NCBI RefSeq assembly: GCF_014202765.1
Contig: NZ_JACHHN010000001.1
Coordinates: forward strand, 456,118 to 520,117
Origin: Silvimonas terrae
Lineage (GTDB): Bacteria > Pseudomonadota > Gammaproteobacteria > Burkholderiales > Chitinibacteraceae
Reading direction: 5' to 3'
Length of the DNA stretch: 64,000 nt
The notes beneath the pieces are model-generated. The model was given only the letters and a program-made list of their open reading frames with translations. It was not told the origin of the DNA and searched no databases. This document shows positions 44,956-53,978 of the stretch, piece by piece. The position numbers and the translations under genes are program-made. How positions within the stretch are numbered: the first letter of the stretch is position 1; every line of letters starts with the position of its first letter.

Positions 44956-46023
44956 ATGAAACGCTCGGGATCATGTGTGCAGTCTTCGGCGGCGTTGGTG
45001 CCGTCAACACTTCAAACCATTTCGACCATTGCGCGGCTGACCTCCCGCCGCGACATTGACCCGGACCGCATTCTGGCCGGGAGCGGCATTACCGCCGCAG
45101 GCTTGCAAGACACCACCCTGATGGTCACCCACGCGCAAGAGCTGATTGTTTCTGCCAACGCGCGCGCCCTGACCAGCGATGATTCTTTGGGTTTGCAGAT
45201 TGGCAACGCCTTGCGCGTCTCCAGCTTTGGCCTCTTGGGCTATGCCATGCTGGTCAGCCCGACCTTGCTGGACGCCTTGCAATGTATCTTTGATTTTCCG
45301 GTGCTGTTTGGCTCTTACTTTGATGTATCGCTCAAGGTGGAAGGGTACGCGGCATCCATCACGCTGGATGATTACCGTTACCGGCCTGACCTGGAAATCT
45401 GGAACACCGACATGTGCCTGGCTGCCCTGTGGGCGGTGGTCTGTGATGTGATGGCCGACAAGATCAGCCCGGATTGCGTAGCCCTGCGCCATGGCAAAAC
45501 GGAACATGCGGCGGCGTATCGGCAGGTCTTTGGCTGTTCTACCTATTTTGACCGGCCGGAAAGCGGGCTGTTTTTCCCGGCAGAGTTGTTATCCAGCGCC
45601 TTGCCTCTGGCAGACCGGTTCAGCTATCAAGTCATGCGTCAGCAATGCGCGCAACTGCAACGCACCTGGCAAAACAACAGCAATCTGGATGTGATTACCA
45701 AGGCGCTGCGGCTGATCTCGGCCGACCCGCTCAAGTACAACCAGTTGAACAACGTCGCCAGCGAACTGTTCATGTCCGAACGCACCTTGCGCCGCCGGCT
45801 GGATGAGCGCGGCGTGAAATTCCAGGCGCTGCTGGATCAGGCCCTGTGTGACAAGGCGCTGGAATACCTCTCTCGCACAGCGTTGCCGGTGGCCGATATT
45901 GCGGAAAAACTGGGCTATAGCGAGACCGCCAGTTTCCGCCACGCCTTCCGCCGCTGGACCGGCCAATGCCCCAGTGAATACCGCGCTACGCCGGTGGAGA
46001 AATCGGTGGTGTTTGCGGTTTGA
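44956..46023 (+). CDS. AraC-family transcriptional regulator (arabinose-binding-type N domain)
   Basis: The 355-residue regulator has an N-terminal PF12625-type domain (residues 25-220), which is common in regulators such as OruR/ArgR that sense ornithine or arginine, and a C-terminal double helix-turn-helix (about 250-345). There SERTLRRRLDERGVKFQALL (20 residues) and AEKLGYSETASFRHAFRRW are the recognition parts. AGGAAATACAAC precedes the ATG. Its position between the gab and puu genes makes a polyamine, GABA or ornithine signal likely; this is inference. Confidence 0.9.
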   Translation: MKRSGSCVQSSAALVPSTLQTISTIARLTSRRDIDPDRILAGSGITAAGLQDTTLMVTHAQELIVSANARALTSDDSLGLQIGNALRVSSFGLLGYAMLVSPTLLDALQCIFDFPVLFGSYFDVSLKVEGYAASITLDDYRYRPDLEIWNTDMCLAALWAVVCDVMADKISPDCVALRHGKTEHAAAYRQVFGCSTYFDRPESGLFFPAELLSSALPLADRFSYQVMRQQCAQLQRTWQNNSNLDVITKALRLISADPLKYNQLNNVASELFMSERTLRRRLDERGVKFQALLDQALCDKALEYLSRTALPVADIAEKLGYSETASFRHAFRRWTGQCPSEYRATPVEKSVVFAV

Positions 46024-46049
46024 GTGTTGCTTGACGAGAAACAGATGAG

Positions 46050-46093
46050 AAACCCTGCATTGCCAAGTCTGACTGGTGGTGCGGGGTTTTTTT
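46050..46093 (+). terminator. Terminator after the AraC gene
   Basis: A 16-nt arm AAACCCTGCATTGCCA pairs with TGGTGGTGCGGGGTTT using G-U pairs, followed by seven Ts. Confidence 0.75.
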
Positions 46094-46121
46094 GTTCTGG
46101 TTGGCAAGGGCCACCTGCGGC

Positions 46122-46515
46122 GGCCGTACTGGATTCCGGCTCAAGGCCGGAATGACGAGTCAGTGGAATGCAAGTTGGATTGGCTGTTGCTGTTGGTGTC
46201 GGTTTTTTGGGGGTTGCTGTTGTTTTTGACTTTCCTCCCCCATTAAAGCCCAGCGCCGAAGGAGTGGAGGGAGACCTGGGGCTCCCGACCGACTGAGGGA
46301 AGCCCGGAGGGCCGCCAGGCTGGGGTCGCCTTTCTTTGCCTACTTTCTTTGGGGCCGCCGAGGTGGCGAAGCAAAGAAAGTAGGGTGCTCCGGCCACCGC
46401 CGGTATCAAACGCCTTTCAAACCCGCGCCGAAGGCGCTAATAAGGTGTTGGTGTTCAGGGGCTTCTGGCTCAAGCACACATTGCGGCTGGATTCCAGCTC
46501 AAGGCCGGAATGACG
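46122..46515. repeat. Repeat family E, longest copy, bracketed by dRS3-like palindromes
   Basis: Starts and ends with GGATTCC(GG/AG)CTCAAGGCCGG palindromes. Between them lie a GTTGCTGTTG run, CCTCCCCCATTAAAGCC, GGGAGACCTGGGGCTCC, the hairpin TTTCTTTG...GGCGAAGCAAAGAAAG and GCGCCGAAGGCGCTAATAAG (20 bases). It lies inside a 1049-bp gene-free gap (46024-47072). Confidence 0.8.
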
Positions 46516-46559
46516 AGACGCTGGTTAGGTCTGCCCAAGCTCAACCTCCCTCGCCATCA

Positions 46560-46618
46560 GGTGTCAACCTGACACCGAAAAATCCGGCCACCCCAAGCCC
46601 TGCAAGTTGGCCGGATTT
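46560..46618. other. Two adjacent hairpins in the puuD upstream gap
   Basis: GGTGTCA-ACC-TGACACC (46560-46576) is followed at once by AAATCCGGCCA / TGGCCGGATTT (46580-46618). On the minus strand the second has a TTTTTC tail like a terminator, but no minus-strand gene is near; an operator plus hairpin is another reading. The rest of 46619-47072 shows no gene. Confidence 0.5.
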
Positions 46619-47072
46619 ATCTCCTGCCTGACCGGTTTCTCTCTCTTGCCCTTCTATGACACCCAGGCAGAATGGCTTCAACGGGATGCACTACAAGACT
46701 TCTGACTGGTGGCACAAACGGGCCGGTTCAGTTGTCAGACATTCTGATGTGAGGGCGCTGTCGGGCCGCCAAGGCATAACCGGCGCGATTCTCCAGCAAG
46801 CACTTGAACACATGAACATTGCAGGCGTTTGACACTCTCTGAGTGACACACGGCCAGGAAGGTTCTGGCAAGCCGCAATGCAGTTTTCAGGCATTTTGTC
46901 GGGCAAAGTGTTTGTCTTTGTCCCGGCGCAAAACGCGGAGTCATCCGCACAATGCGCCCTGATGCGCCAGGGCGGCGGTTAAAACCCAGGATGGTTTGCC
47001 AGCAATGAAGCGGGCAGGGTTTTGATCCTCGTCGAGGTCGTGGCAGGGTGCCGGAACAGACATGGTGATCCC

Positions 47073-47852
47073 ATGAGTAAACCGAACCCTCATTCTGGTA
47101 GTAAACCGGTGGTTGGTGTCATTGCCGACCTCAAGATGATCGGCCTGCATCCGTTTCACTGTGCTGGCAACAAGTACGTCGTTGCCGCTGTGGATGGCGC
47201 CGATACCTACGCGGTGGTGCTGCCGGCCCTGTCCGGGCAGCAATCCATTGAACAGACGCTGGCACTGTGTGACGGCCTGATGTTCACCGGTAGTCCCTCC
47301 AACGTTGAACCCCACCATTATTCCGGCCCGGGTAGCGCACCTGGCACCTTGCATGATCCCGCTCGTGATGCCACCAGCTTGCCGCTGATTCGCGCAGCCA
47401 TTGACGCAGGTGTGCCGGTGTTCGGCATCTGCCGCGGGTTTCAGGAAATCAACGTTGCGCTGGGTGGCACGCTCTATCAGAAGGTGCATGAAGTCACCGG
47501 CATGATGAGCCACCGCGAACGTGAAGAAGATCCGCTGGAAGTCCAGTACGGCCCCGCGCACGAAATCACCATTGTGCCGGATGGCAAACTGGCCGGTTGG
47601 TACAAAGCTGGCGAAGTCACCGTCAATTCTTTGCACAACCAGGGCGTGCAGCAACTGGCGCCGTCGGCGCAGGTCGAGGCGATTGCCCCGGATGGCCTGG
47701 TGGAAGCGTTCAGCGTCAAGGGCGCGAAGAGTTTTGCCTTTGCGGTGCAATGGCATCCGGAATGGCTGTTTGCAAATAGTCCGCTGTCTGTCGCCATGTT
47801 TGAAGCGTTTGGCGCAGCCTGCCGGCAAAGGAGGGCAGAAAAAGAGAAGTAG
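47073..47852 (+). CDS. puuD: Gamma-glutamyl-gamma-aminobutyrate hydrolase
   Basis: The 259-residue class I amidotransferase-fold hydrolase (peptidase C26) splits gamma-Glu-GABA into glutamate and GABA in the puu pathway. Nucleophile Cys120 sits in VFGICRGFQE, and His228 and Glu230 in QWHPEW complete the triad; the SLHNQGVQQLAP and MFTGSPSNVEP segments are PuuD-typical. The ATG at 47073 gives the family's usual length; 17 more in-frame codons exist upstream without a good Shine-Dalgarno. It is the first gene of the puuD-puuA-spuC run. Confidence 0.94.
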   Translation: MSKPNPHSGSKPVVGVIADLKMIGLHPFHCAGNKYVVAAVDGADTYAVVLPALSGQQSIEQTLALCDGLMFTGSPSNVEPHHYSGPGSAPGTLHDPARDATSLPLIRAAIDAGVPVFGICRGFQEINVALGGTLYQKVHEVTGMMSHREREEDPLEVQYGPAHEITIVPDGKLAGWYKAGEVTVNSLHNQGVQQLAPSAQVEAIAPDGLVEAFSVKGAKSFAFAVQWHPEWLFANSPLSVAMFEAFGAACRQRRAEKEK

Positions 47853-48062
47853 GGGCCGTTCATTGGTTGTTGCGATAGCAGCACAGGTTTGAACAGGCAC
47901 CCAGGCCGATAGCGCCGGGAAAACAGGGTGTAGCAACCGCTACGCCCCAAAGAGTCAATTTCCGTGGTTGAAGCTGGTTTTGCAAATCCCCGTTTTGGGC
48001 ATAGCAAAGCACCAGCCCGGTTGTGATGGCAGAAGATGCCAGCAATTGCAGAGAATGTGCGG

Positions 48063-48162
48063 CTTGCAAAAGCCAGCGCAGCGGTGATGGCAAGGCGTGT
48101 GAGCGAAGGCAGTACGATGAGTACGACGAGCGAACACAACGCAGCCAGCAGGCTTTTGCAAG
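48063..48162. repeat. 12-bp arms of a long inverted repeat upstream of puuA
   Basis: CTTGCAAAAGCC (48063-48074) and GGCTTTTGCAAG (48151-48162) bracket a 76-base region rich in short repeats, including AGTACGATGAGTACGACGAG (20 bases). The 361-bp puuD-puuA gap holds this structure and no gene. It could be a repeat, a structured leader or an RNA. Confidence 0.55.
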
Positions 48163-48213
48163 TTGCACACAACGCTTAACCATCGAAATGGGCCCTACAA
48201 CGGGACTAATATC

Positions 48214-49548
48214 GTGGATAAAATTACAGACTTTCTGAAAGAACATCGCATTACCGAAGTAGAGTGCGTCGTGCCGGACATGACCGGCATTGCCCGCGGC
48301 AAGATCATTCCGCGCAGCAAGTTCGAAACCGGCGAAAACATGCGCCTGCCGGCCGCCGTGCTGTTCCAGACCGTGAACGGCGATTACCCGGATGATGAAA
48401 GCATCTCCGGCCCGACCGATCCGGACATGATTTGTGTGCCGGACCCGGATGCCATCCGCCTTGTACCCTGGGCGATCGACCCCACCGCTCAGGTGATTCA
48501 CGACTGCGTGCACTTTGACGGCTCGCCGGTTGAATACTCCCCGCGCCAGGTGCTCAAGCGCGTGCTCAAGCTCTACTCGGATCGCGGCTGGAAGCCTGTG
48601 GTGGCGCCGGAGCTGGAGTTCTACCTGGTTGATGTGAACAAGAATCCGGATATTCCGCTGCAACCACCGGTGGGCCGTTCTGGCCGCGCCGAGGTGGGTC
48701 ATCAGGCGTATTCCATTGAAGCCGTGAACGAGTTCGATCCGCTGTTTGAAGACATCTATGACTACTGCGAAGCGCAGGAGCTGGAAGTCGATACGCTGAT
48801 CCATGAAGTCGGCGCCGCGCAAATGGAAATCAACTTCCTGCATGGCAATCCGCTGGATCTGGCAGACCGCGTGTTCCTGTTCAAGCGCACCGTGCGGGAA
48901 GTGGCCCTGCGCCACAACATGTACGCCACCTTCATGGCCAAGCCAATGGAGAACGAACCGGGTTCGGCCATGCACGTGCATCAGAGCGTGGTGGACATCA
49001 ATACTGGCGAGAACATTTTCAGCCGGGCCGATGGCAAAGAATCGGAACTCTTCTATCACTACATCGCCGGGCTGCAAGCCTATGTGCCGGAACTGATGCC
49101 GATCTTCGCGCCGTTTGTGAACAGCTATCGTCGTCTGTCCCGCTTTACCGCCGCGCCGATCAACATCCAGTGGGGTTATGACAACCGCACCGTGGGTCTG
49201 CGTGTACCGATGTCCGGCCCGGAAGGTCGCCGTGTCGAGAACCGCATCGCCGGGGTGGATTGCAACCCGTACCTGGCCATCGCCGCCACGCTGGCCGCCG
49301 GTTACCTGGGCATGGTGCAACGCCTGAATCCGACCGAACCGATCAGCACCGACGCCTACAACATGCCGTATGAGCTGCCGCGCAATCTGGAATCGGCCAT
49401 TGCCCAGATGCGTGCCAGCACGGCGCTGCCAGAGGTACTGGGTGCGGCCTTCATGCAGGCTTACCTGAGTGTGAAAGAGACGGAATACGAAGCGTTTTTC
49501 CGTGTGATCAGTTCCTGGGAGCGACGGCACTTGCTGCTGTATGTGTGA
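48214..49548 (+). CDS. puuA: Gamma-glutamylputrescine synthetase (glutamine synthetase family)
   Basis: The 444-residue glutamine-synthetase-fold ligase joins glutamate to putrescine with ATP, the committed step of the puu route. Motifs are VVPDMTGIARGKIIPRSKF at the N-terminus, APELEFYLVD (first metal site), EVGAAQMEINF, GSAMHVHQSV and NRTVGLRVPMSGPEGRRVEN (20 residues). The length and the RVEN-type C-terminus match PuuA/PauA rather than GlnA. The GTG at 48214 gives MDKITDFLKEHRITEVEC; GGGA lies nine bases before it. A longer TTG start at 48163 is possible but falls in the upstream repeat arm. Confidence 0.9.
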   Translation: MDKITDFLKEHRITEVECVVPDMTGIARGKIIPRSKFETGENMRLPAAVLFQTVNGDYPDDESISGPTDPDMICVPDPDAIRLVPWAIDPTAQVIHDCVHFDGSPVEYSPRQVLKRVLKLYSDRGWKPVVAPELEFYLVDVNKNPDIPLQPPVGRSGRAEVGHQAYSIEAVNEFDPLFEDIYDYCEAQELEVDTLIHEVGAAQMEINFLHGNPLDLADRVFLFKRTVREVALRHNMYATFMAKPMENEPGSAMHVHQSVVDINTGENIFSRADGKESELFYHYIAGLQAYVPELMPIFAPFVNSYRRLSRFTAAPINIQWGYDNRTVGLRVPMSGPEGRRVENRIAGVDCNPYLAIAATLAAGYLGMVQRLNPTEPISTDAYNMPYELPRNLESAIAQMRASTALPEVLGAAFMQAYLSVKETEYEAFFRVISSWERRHLLLYV

Positions 49549-49564
49549 TGGACACATTTGAGCC

Positions 49565-49634
49565 GTAGGGTGGATTCGGAGCAAAGCGACAATCCACCTG
49601 TGCAATGGTGGATTGCTTCGCGAATCCACCCTAC
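49565..49634. repeat. Repeat family B, complete 70-bp terminal-inverted element
   Basis: GTAGGGTGGATTCGGAGC at the left and GCGAATCCACCCTAC at the right are inverted, with GACAATCCACC...GGTGGATTGC inside. It fills the puuA-spuC gap except for the Shine-Dalgarno. Confidence 0.88.
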
Positions 49635-49656
49635 AAGCTAACAGGACACAAACAAC

Positions 49657-51039
49657 ATGCTGAACATGCAAACGACACAGCGCACCACCCAGGAATGGCA
49701 ACAACTGGATGCCGCCCACCATATGCATCCATTCTCCGACATGGGTTCGCTCAACAAGGCGGGTAGCCGGGTGATTACCCGCGCCAAGGGCGTGTACCTG
49801 TGGGATAGCAACGGCAACAAGATCATCGACGGCATGGCCGGTCTGTGGTGTGTGAATGTCGGTTACGGTCGTCAGGAGCTGGCCGATGCGGCCCGTGACC
49901 AGATGCTGGAACTGCCGTACTACAACACCTTTTTCAAGACCACCCACCCGCCGGTGATCGAACTGTCGCAACAGTTGTCCGAACTCACGCCGGATGGCTT
50001 TAACCACTTTTTCTACTGCAACTCTGGTTCTGAAGGTAACGACACCGTTCTGCGGATCGTCCACCAGTACTGGGCTGCGCTGGGCAAGCCACAACGCAAG
50101 GTGGTGATCAGCCGCATCAACGGTTATCACGGTTCCACCATTGCGGGCGCATCGCTGGGCGGCATGGGTTACATGCACGAACAGATGCCGTCCAAAGTGG
50201 AAAACATTGTTCACATTCACCAGCCGTACTGGTATGGCGAAGCGGCAGAAGGGGTGACGCCGGAAGCCTTCGGCAAGGCGCGCGCCGCCGAGCTGGAAGC
50301 AAAGATTCTGGAACTGGGCGCAGATAACGTCGCTGCGTTTATTGGCGAACCCTTCCAGGGCGCGGGTGGCGTGATCTTCCCGCCGGAAAGCTACTGGCCG
50401 GAAATCCAGCGCATTTGCGACAAGTACGGCATTTTGCTGGTCGCGGACGAAGTGATTGGCGGCTTTGGTCGTACCGGTGAGTGGTTTGCCCACCAGCACT
50501 TTGGTTTCAAGCCGGACATCATGACCCTGGCCAAGGGTTTGACCAGCGGCTACGTGCCGATGGGCGCGGTGGCGATTCACGACAAGGTGGCGCTGCCGAT
50601 CATCGAGGCTGGCGATTTCAACCACGGCATGACGTACTCGGGTCACCCGGTGGCGGCCGCTGTGGCGCTGGCCAACATCGCCATCCTGCGGGACGGTGGA
50701 GTGGTGGACCAGGTGAAGAATGAAACCGGGCCGTATTTCCAGAAATCTTTGCGGGAAGCGCTGTCCAGCAGCCCGATCATTGGCGAAATCCACGGTACCG
50801 GTCTGGTCGCCGGCATGCAGTTGTGTGAAGAAAAGAACCCGCGCAAACGCTTTGCCAATGGCGGCGACGTCGGTCTGATCTGCCGTGATCACTGTTTTGG
50901 CAACAACCTGATCATGCGTGCTACGGGTGACCGCATGTTGTTGTCGCCACCGCTGGTGATCAGCCGCACCGAGATCGATGAACTGGTGGACAAAGCCGCA
51001 CGCTGTATTGCGCTGACGGCCAAGGACCTGGGGTATTGA
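49657..51039 (+). CDS. spuC: Putrescine-pyruvate-type aminotransferase (SpuC-like)
   Basis: The 460-residue class III aminotransferase has PLP Lys293 in MTLAKGLTSGYVPMG, NSGSEGNDTVLRI at the phosphate site and VADEVIGGFGRTGEW carrying the pyridine-binding Asp. GFGRTG and QQLDAAHHMHPF near the N-terminus are typical of the SpuC/omega-transaminase subgroup that removes the amino group of putrescine or of its glutamylated form with pyruvate as acceptor. Its place between puuA and the transporter suggests a transamination branch parallel to PuuB. The exact amine used cannot be read from sequence. Confidence 0.88.
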   Translation: MLNMQTTQRTTQEWQQLDAAHHMHPFSDMGSLNKAGSRVITRAKGVYLWDSNGNKIIDGMAGLWCVNVGYGRQELADAARDQMLELPYYNTFFKTTHPPVIELSQQLSELTPDGFNHFFYCNSGSEGNDTVLRIVHQYWAALGKPQRKVVISRINGYHGSTIAGASLGGMGYMHEQMPSKVENIVHIHQPYWYGEAAEGVTPEAFGKARAAELEAKILELGADNVAAFIGEPFQGAGGVIFPPESYWPEIQRICDKYGILLVADEVIGGFGRTGEWFAHQHFGFKPDIMTLAKGLTSGYVPMGAVAIHDKVALPIIEAGDFNHGMTYSGHPVAAAVALANIAILRDGGVVDQVKNETGPYFQKSLREALSSSPIIGEIHGTGLVAGMQLCEEKNPRKRFANGGDVGLICRDHCFGNNLIMRATGDRMLLSPPLVISRTEIDELVDKAARCIALTAKDLGY

Positions 51040-51054
51040 GAGGTTCCGCTATTC

Positions 51055-51148
51055 GTAGCCCGGATGAAGCCGTCAGGCGGGAATCCGGGGTGGTGATGCT
51101 GGCAAGTATGGCAACCCCGGATTCCCGCTTCGCTCCATCCGGGCTACG
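51055..51148. repeat. Repeat family A, inverted pair
   Basis: GTAGCCCGGATGAAGC with GGGAATCCGGGG faces CCCCGGATTCCCGC with GCTCCATCCGGGCTACG, 94 bp in all, directly after the spuC stop. Confidence 0.85.
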
Positions 51149-51168
51149 AAGTGGCAATGAAAATCGGT

Positions 51169-51204
51169 AAAAAGCAGTAAACGCAAGAGAAAAAGCAGTA
51201 AACG
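51169..51204. promoter_or_regulatory. 15-bp direct repeat with 21-bp period upstream of potF
   Basis: AAAAAGCAGTAAACG occurs at 51169-51183 and 51190-51204, two helical turns apart, about 300 bases before potF. Spacing of this kind is typical of a dimeric activator site. No confident -35/-10 pair was found between it and potF. Confidence 0.5.
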
Positions 51205-51500
51205 GGCTGGTTTGAAATAAATCGCAAAAAATAGCGTGGCGGCATTCAACCAAAGTACGGGTGCCGCGTTATCAAGCCAGCCCGGCAGTACATAACAACA
51301 AGAACACACCACCGACCTCAAGGCCGGGCGACTCGACAGATTGGAACTTTGCCTGGTAACGCGTCTGGTCTTGCCATACGCGTTGCGAAACGGCACCGGT
51401 TCCAGGTTTTATCACTGCAGTAAATATGGCTGTTTGTCGTAGCGACCCGGCCCGCTCTAACGCCGGATATTCGAGCGTCATTTTGATTGGAGATGAGAAG

Positions 51501-52601
51501 ATGAAGTGCAAGACATTGAGCCGCCTTGCCCTCGCGGGCTTGTGTGCCGCTGCCGTCAGCCCGGTCTTTGCGGCTGATACAGTGTTGAACGTGTACAACT
51601 GGTCGGACTACATCGCCAAGGATACGATCCCGGGTTTTGAGAAGGAAACCGGGATCAAGGTGAAGTACGACGTGTACGACGGTGACGATACCCTGCAAGC
51701 CAAGCTGCTGACCGGCAAAGCGGGTTACGACATCGTGGTGCCGACCAGCAACTATGCCGCCAAGCAAATCCAGGCCGGCATCTACATGAAGCTGGATAAA
51801 TCCAAACTCCCCAACCTGAAATACCTCGACCCGACCCTGATGGCGCAAGTGGCTGGTGCTGATCCGGGCAACCAGTACCTGGTACCGTGGGCGTATGGTA
51901 CCGATGGCCTGGGTTACAACGTCACCAAAGTCAAAGCCATTCTGGGCAAAGACGTTGATCTGGCCAATTGGGACATCCTGATGAAGCCGGAAAACGCCGC
52001 CAAACTGAAGGGCTGCGGTATTTCCATGCTCGATCAGGCCAATGACGTGTTTGCCATGGCGCTGCATTACATCGGCAAAGACCCCAACTCCACCAACCCG
52101 GCTGACTATCAGGCCGCGTATGACGCGCTGAAGAAAATCCGCCCGTACATTGGTCAGTTCAACTCTTCCGGCTATATCAATGACCTGGCGGGTGGTGACA
52201 TCTGTATCGCCTTTGGCTGGTCTGGCGACGTCACCATTGCCAAGGCGCGTGCCAAGGAAGCAGGCAAGTCGTACGAAATCCAGTACTTCATCCCGAAGGG
52301 TGGCGCACCGGTGTGGTTTGACACCATGGCGATCCCGAAAGACGCACCGCACCCGGAAGCGGCGCTCAAGTGGATCAATTACATCGAAACCCCGCAGGTC
52401 CACGCCGAGATCACCAACCAGGTGTTCTACCCCAACGCCAACATGGAAGCGCGCAAGTTCGTGAAGCCGGATGTGGCGAACGATCCGGTGGTGTTCCCGC
52501 CGCCAGAAGTGGCCAAGACGCTGTTCCTCCTCAAGCCGCTGCCGTCTGAAATCATGCGGCTGGAAAACCGGCTCTGGGCGCAATACAAGTCCGGCAAGTG
52601 A
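51501..52601 (+). CDS. potF: Putrescine-binding periplasmic protein PotF/SpuD
   Basis: The 366-residue polyamine-binding protein has a signal peptide cut after SPVFA and a mature start DTVLNVYNWSDYIAKDTIPG (20 residues), the signature NWSDYI of the PotD/PotF family. YDVYDGDDTLQAKLLTGKAG (20 residues), PWAYGTDGLGYN and DLAGGDICIAFGWSGDV are further conserved stretches that line the polyamine site. Length is as for E. coli PotF. The Shine-Dalgarno GGAGATGAGAAG lies just before the ATG. It is first gene of the potFGHI importer. Confidence 0.96.
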   Translation: MKCKTLSRLALAGLCAAAVSPVFAADTVLNVYNWSDYIAKDTIPGFEKETGIKVKYDVYDGDDTLQAKLLTGKAGYDIVVPTSNYAAKQIQAGIYMKLDKSKLPNLKYLDPTLMAQVAGADPGNQYLVPWAYGTDGLGYNVTKVKAILGKDVDLANWDILMKPENAAKLKGCGISMLDQANDVFAMALHYIGKDPNSTNPADYQAAYDALKKIRPYIGQFNSSGYINDLAGGDICIAFGWSGDVTIAKARAKEAGKSYEIQYFIPKGGAPVWFDTMAIPKDAPHPEAALKWINYIETPQVHAEITNQVFYPNANMEARKFVKPDVANDPVVFPPPEVAKTLFLLKPLPSEIMRLENRLWAQYKSGK

Positions 52602-52614
52602 TCGTGTGACCGGT

Positions 52615-52639
52615 CTGGCCGGGTGATCTGCCCGGCCAG
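52615..52639 (+). other. Intercistronic hairpin potF-potG
   Basis: CTGGCCGGG-TGATCTG-CCCGGCCAG, without a T-tract, lies 14 bases after the potF stop. Hairpins here usually stabilise binding-protein mRNA or attenuate downstream genes. The other bases of the 242-bp gap (52602-52843) show nothing firm. Confidence 0.6.
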
Positions 52640-52843
52640 TTCAAATTGACTGAGATACCCGCAGGCGGCGCTGGTTCAAAGCACCGTTCAAGCCCCGCTT
52701 GCGCCTGAAGATTGTGTTCGAAGTTGCCAACAAAAACGTCCTGAAGTGGTTTCGCACCGTGAAATTGCAAGGCGTAGCGACCGCACAGAACGGTTTTGTT
52801 GCCGACGTTCAAGCCCCTTGATTGCAACAGGTAAACCAGAATC

Positions 52844-53968
52844 ATGAATGAGAGTGCACAAAACAAACCCGCCAGCACTGACGAGAAGTTTGTCCAGGTG
52901 ATTGACGTGGTCAAGAAGTTTGACGAGACCACCGCTGTGGATGGCGTCAGCCTGTCGGTGGCCAAAAATGAATTGTTTGCGCTGCTGGGCAGCTCGGGCT
53001 GTGGCAAATCCACCCTGCTGCGCATGCTGGCCGGGTTTGAGACCATCACCTCCGGCAAGATTTTGATCGATGGCGAAGATATGTCCCGCCTGCCGCCGTA
53101 CAAGCGCCCGGTCAACATGATGTTCCAGTCTTACGCGCTGTTTCCGCACATGACGGTGGAAAGCAATATCGCGTTCGGGCTGAAACAAGAGGGTGTTGGC
53201 AAAGGGGAAATTGCCGAGCGTGTGGCCGATGCACTCAATCTGGTGCAAATGAGCAAATACGCCAAGCGCAAACCGTTCCAGCTTTCTGGCGGCCAGCAAC
53301 AACGCGCCGCGCTGGCCCGTAGCCTCGTCAAGCGCCCCAAGGTCTTGCTGCTGGATGAACCGATGTCGGCGCTGGATAAGCAAATCCGCCAGCGCACGCA
53401 GATTGAACTGGTGAACATCCTCTACAAGGTGGGCGTGACCTGCATCATGGTGACGCACGATCAGGAAGAAGCCATGACCATGGCCGACCGCCTGGCCGTC
53501 ATGTCGGAAGGGCGCATTGTGCAACTGGGTGCCCCCAACGAAGTGTACGAATACCCCAACAGCAAGTTCGCCGCCTCGTTCATTGGTTCGACCAACCTGT
53601 TTGCCGGCACCATCGTCGAAGACCAGCCAGACCACATCTACGTCGAAAGCCCGGACCTCAAACAACGCATGTTTATCAGCCACGGCGTCACTGGCCCGCT
53701 AGGCATGCCGGTCTCTATTTCGGTACGTCCGGAGCGGGTGGTCCTGAGCCGTGCCAAACCGGCCCAGGACACCAATGTGGCGGTTGGCAAGGTGGTCAAC
53801 ATTGCCTACATGGGCGGTTACACCATTTATCACGTGCAGCTGGAAAGCGGCAAAGTGGTCATGGCCAATGTCTCTACCCTCATGTTCGACGAAACCGAGC
53901 CACCAGGTTACGACGCCGAAGTCTACGTATCCTGGGGCCCGACCGCGGGCGTCGTGCTGACCAAGTGA
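52844..53968 (+). CDS. potG: Putrescine ABC transporter ATP-binding protein PotG/SpuF
   Basis: The 374-residue ABC ATPase has Walker A GSSGCGKS at residues 49-56, Q-loop [12 protein letters not shown], signature [15 protein letters not shown] and Walker [13 protein letters not shown]. The C-terminal TOBE domain is included ([23 protein letters not shown]-like). It drives putrescine import together with two permeases. The motif [16 protein letters not shown] identifies the spermidine/putrescine branch. The next gene begins ten bases after its stop. Confidence 0.95.
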   Translation: MNESAQNKPASTDEKFVQVIDVVKKFDETTAVDGVSLSVAKNELFALLGSSGCGKSTLLRMLAGFETITSGKILIDGEDMSRLPPYKRPVNMMFQSYALFPHMTVESNIAFGLKQEGVGKGEIAERVADALNLVQMSKYAKRKPFQLSGGQQQRAALARSLVKRPKVLLLDEPMSALDKQIRQRTQIELVNILYKVGVTCIMVTHDQEEAMTMADRLAVMSEGRIVQLGAPNEVYEYPNSKFAASFIGSTNLFAGTIVEDQPDHIYVESPDLKQRMFISHGVTGPLGMPVSISVRPERVVLSRAKPAQDTNVAVGKVVNIAYMGGYTIYHVQLESGKVVMANVSTLMFDETEPPGYDAEVYVSWGPTAGVVLTK

Positions 53969-53978
53969 GGATGCCGTC

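Noticed and set aside
46700-46740. Sigma-54 promoter upstream of puuD (GTGGCACAAACGGGCCGG)
   Set aside because: The -24 GG is present but no GC at the required -12 spacing follows; another candidate near 46870 is one base off.
47860-50892. 1010-codon open frame on the minus strand across puuA and spuC
   Set aside because: It lies antisense to two clear enzymes with intact motifs; its translation is low-complexity and His/Arg/Gly-rich. High-GC third positions keep the antisense frame open.
51318-52583. 421-codon minus-strand frame over potF
   Set aside because: Shadow of the binding-protein gene; composition typical of antisense frames.
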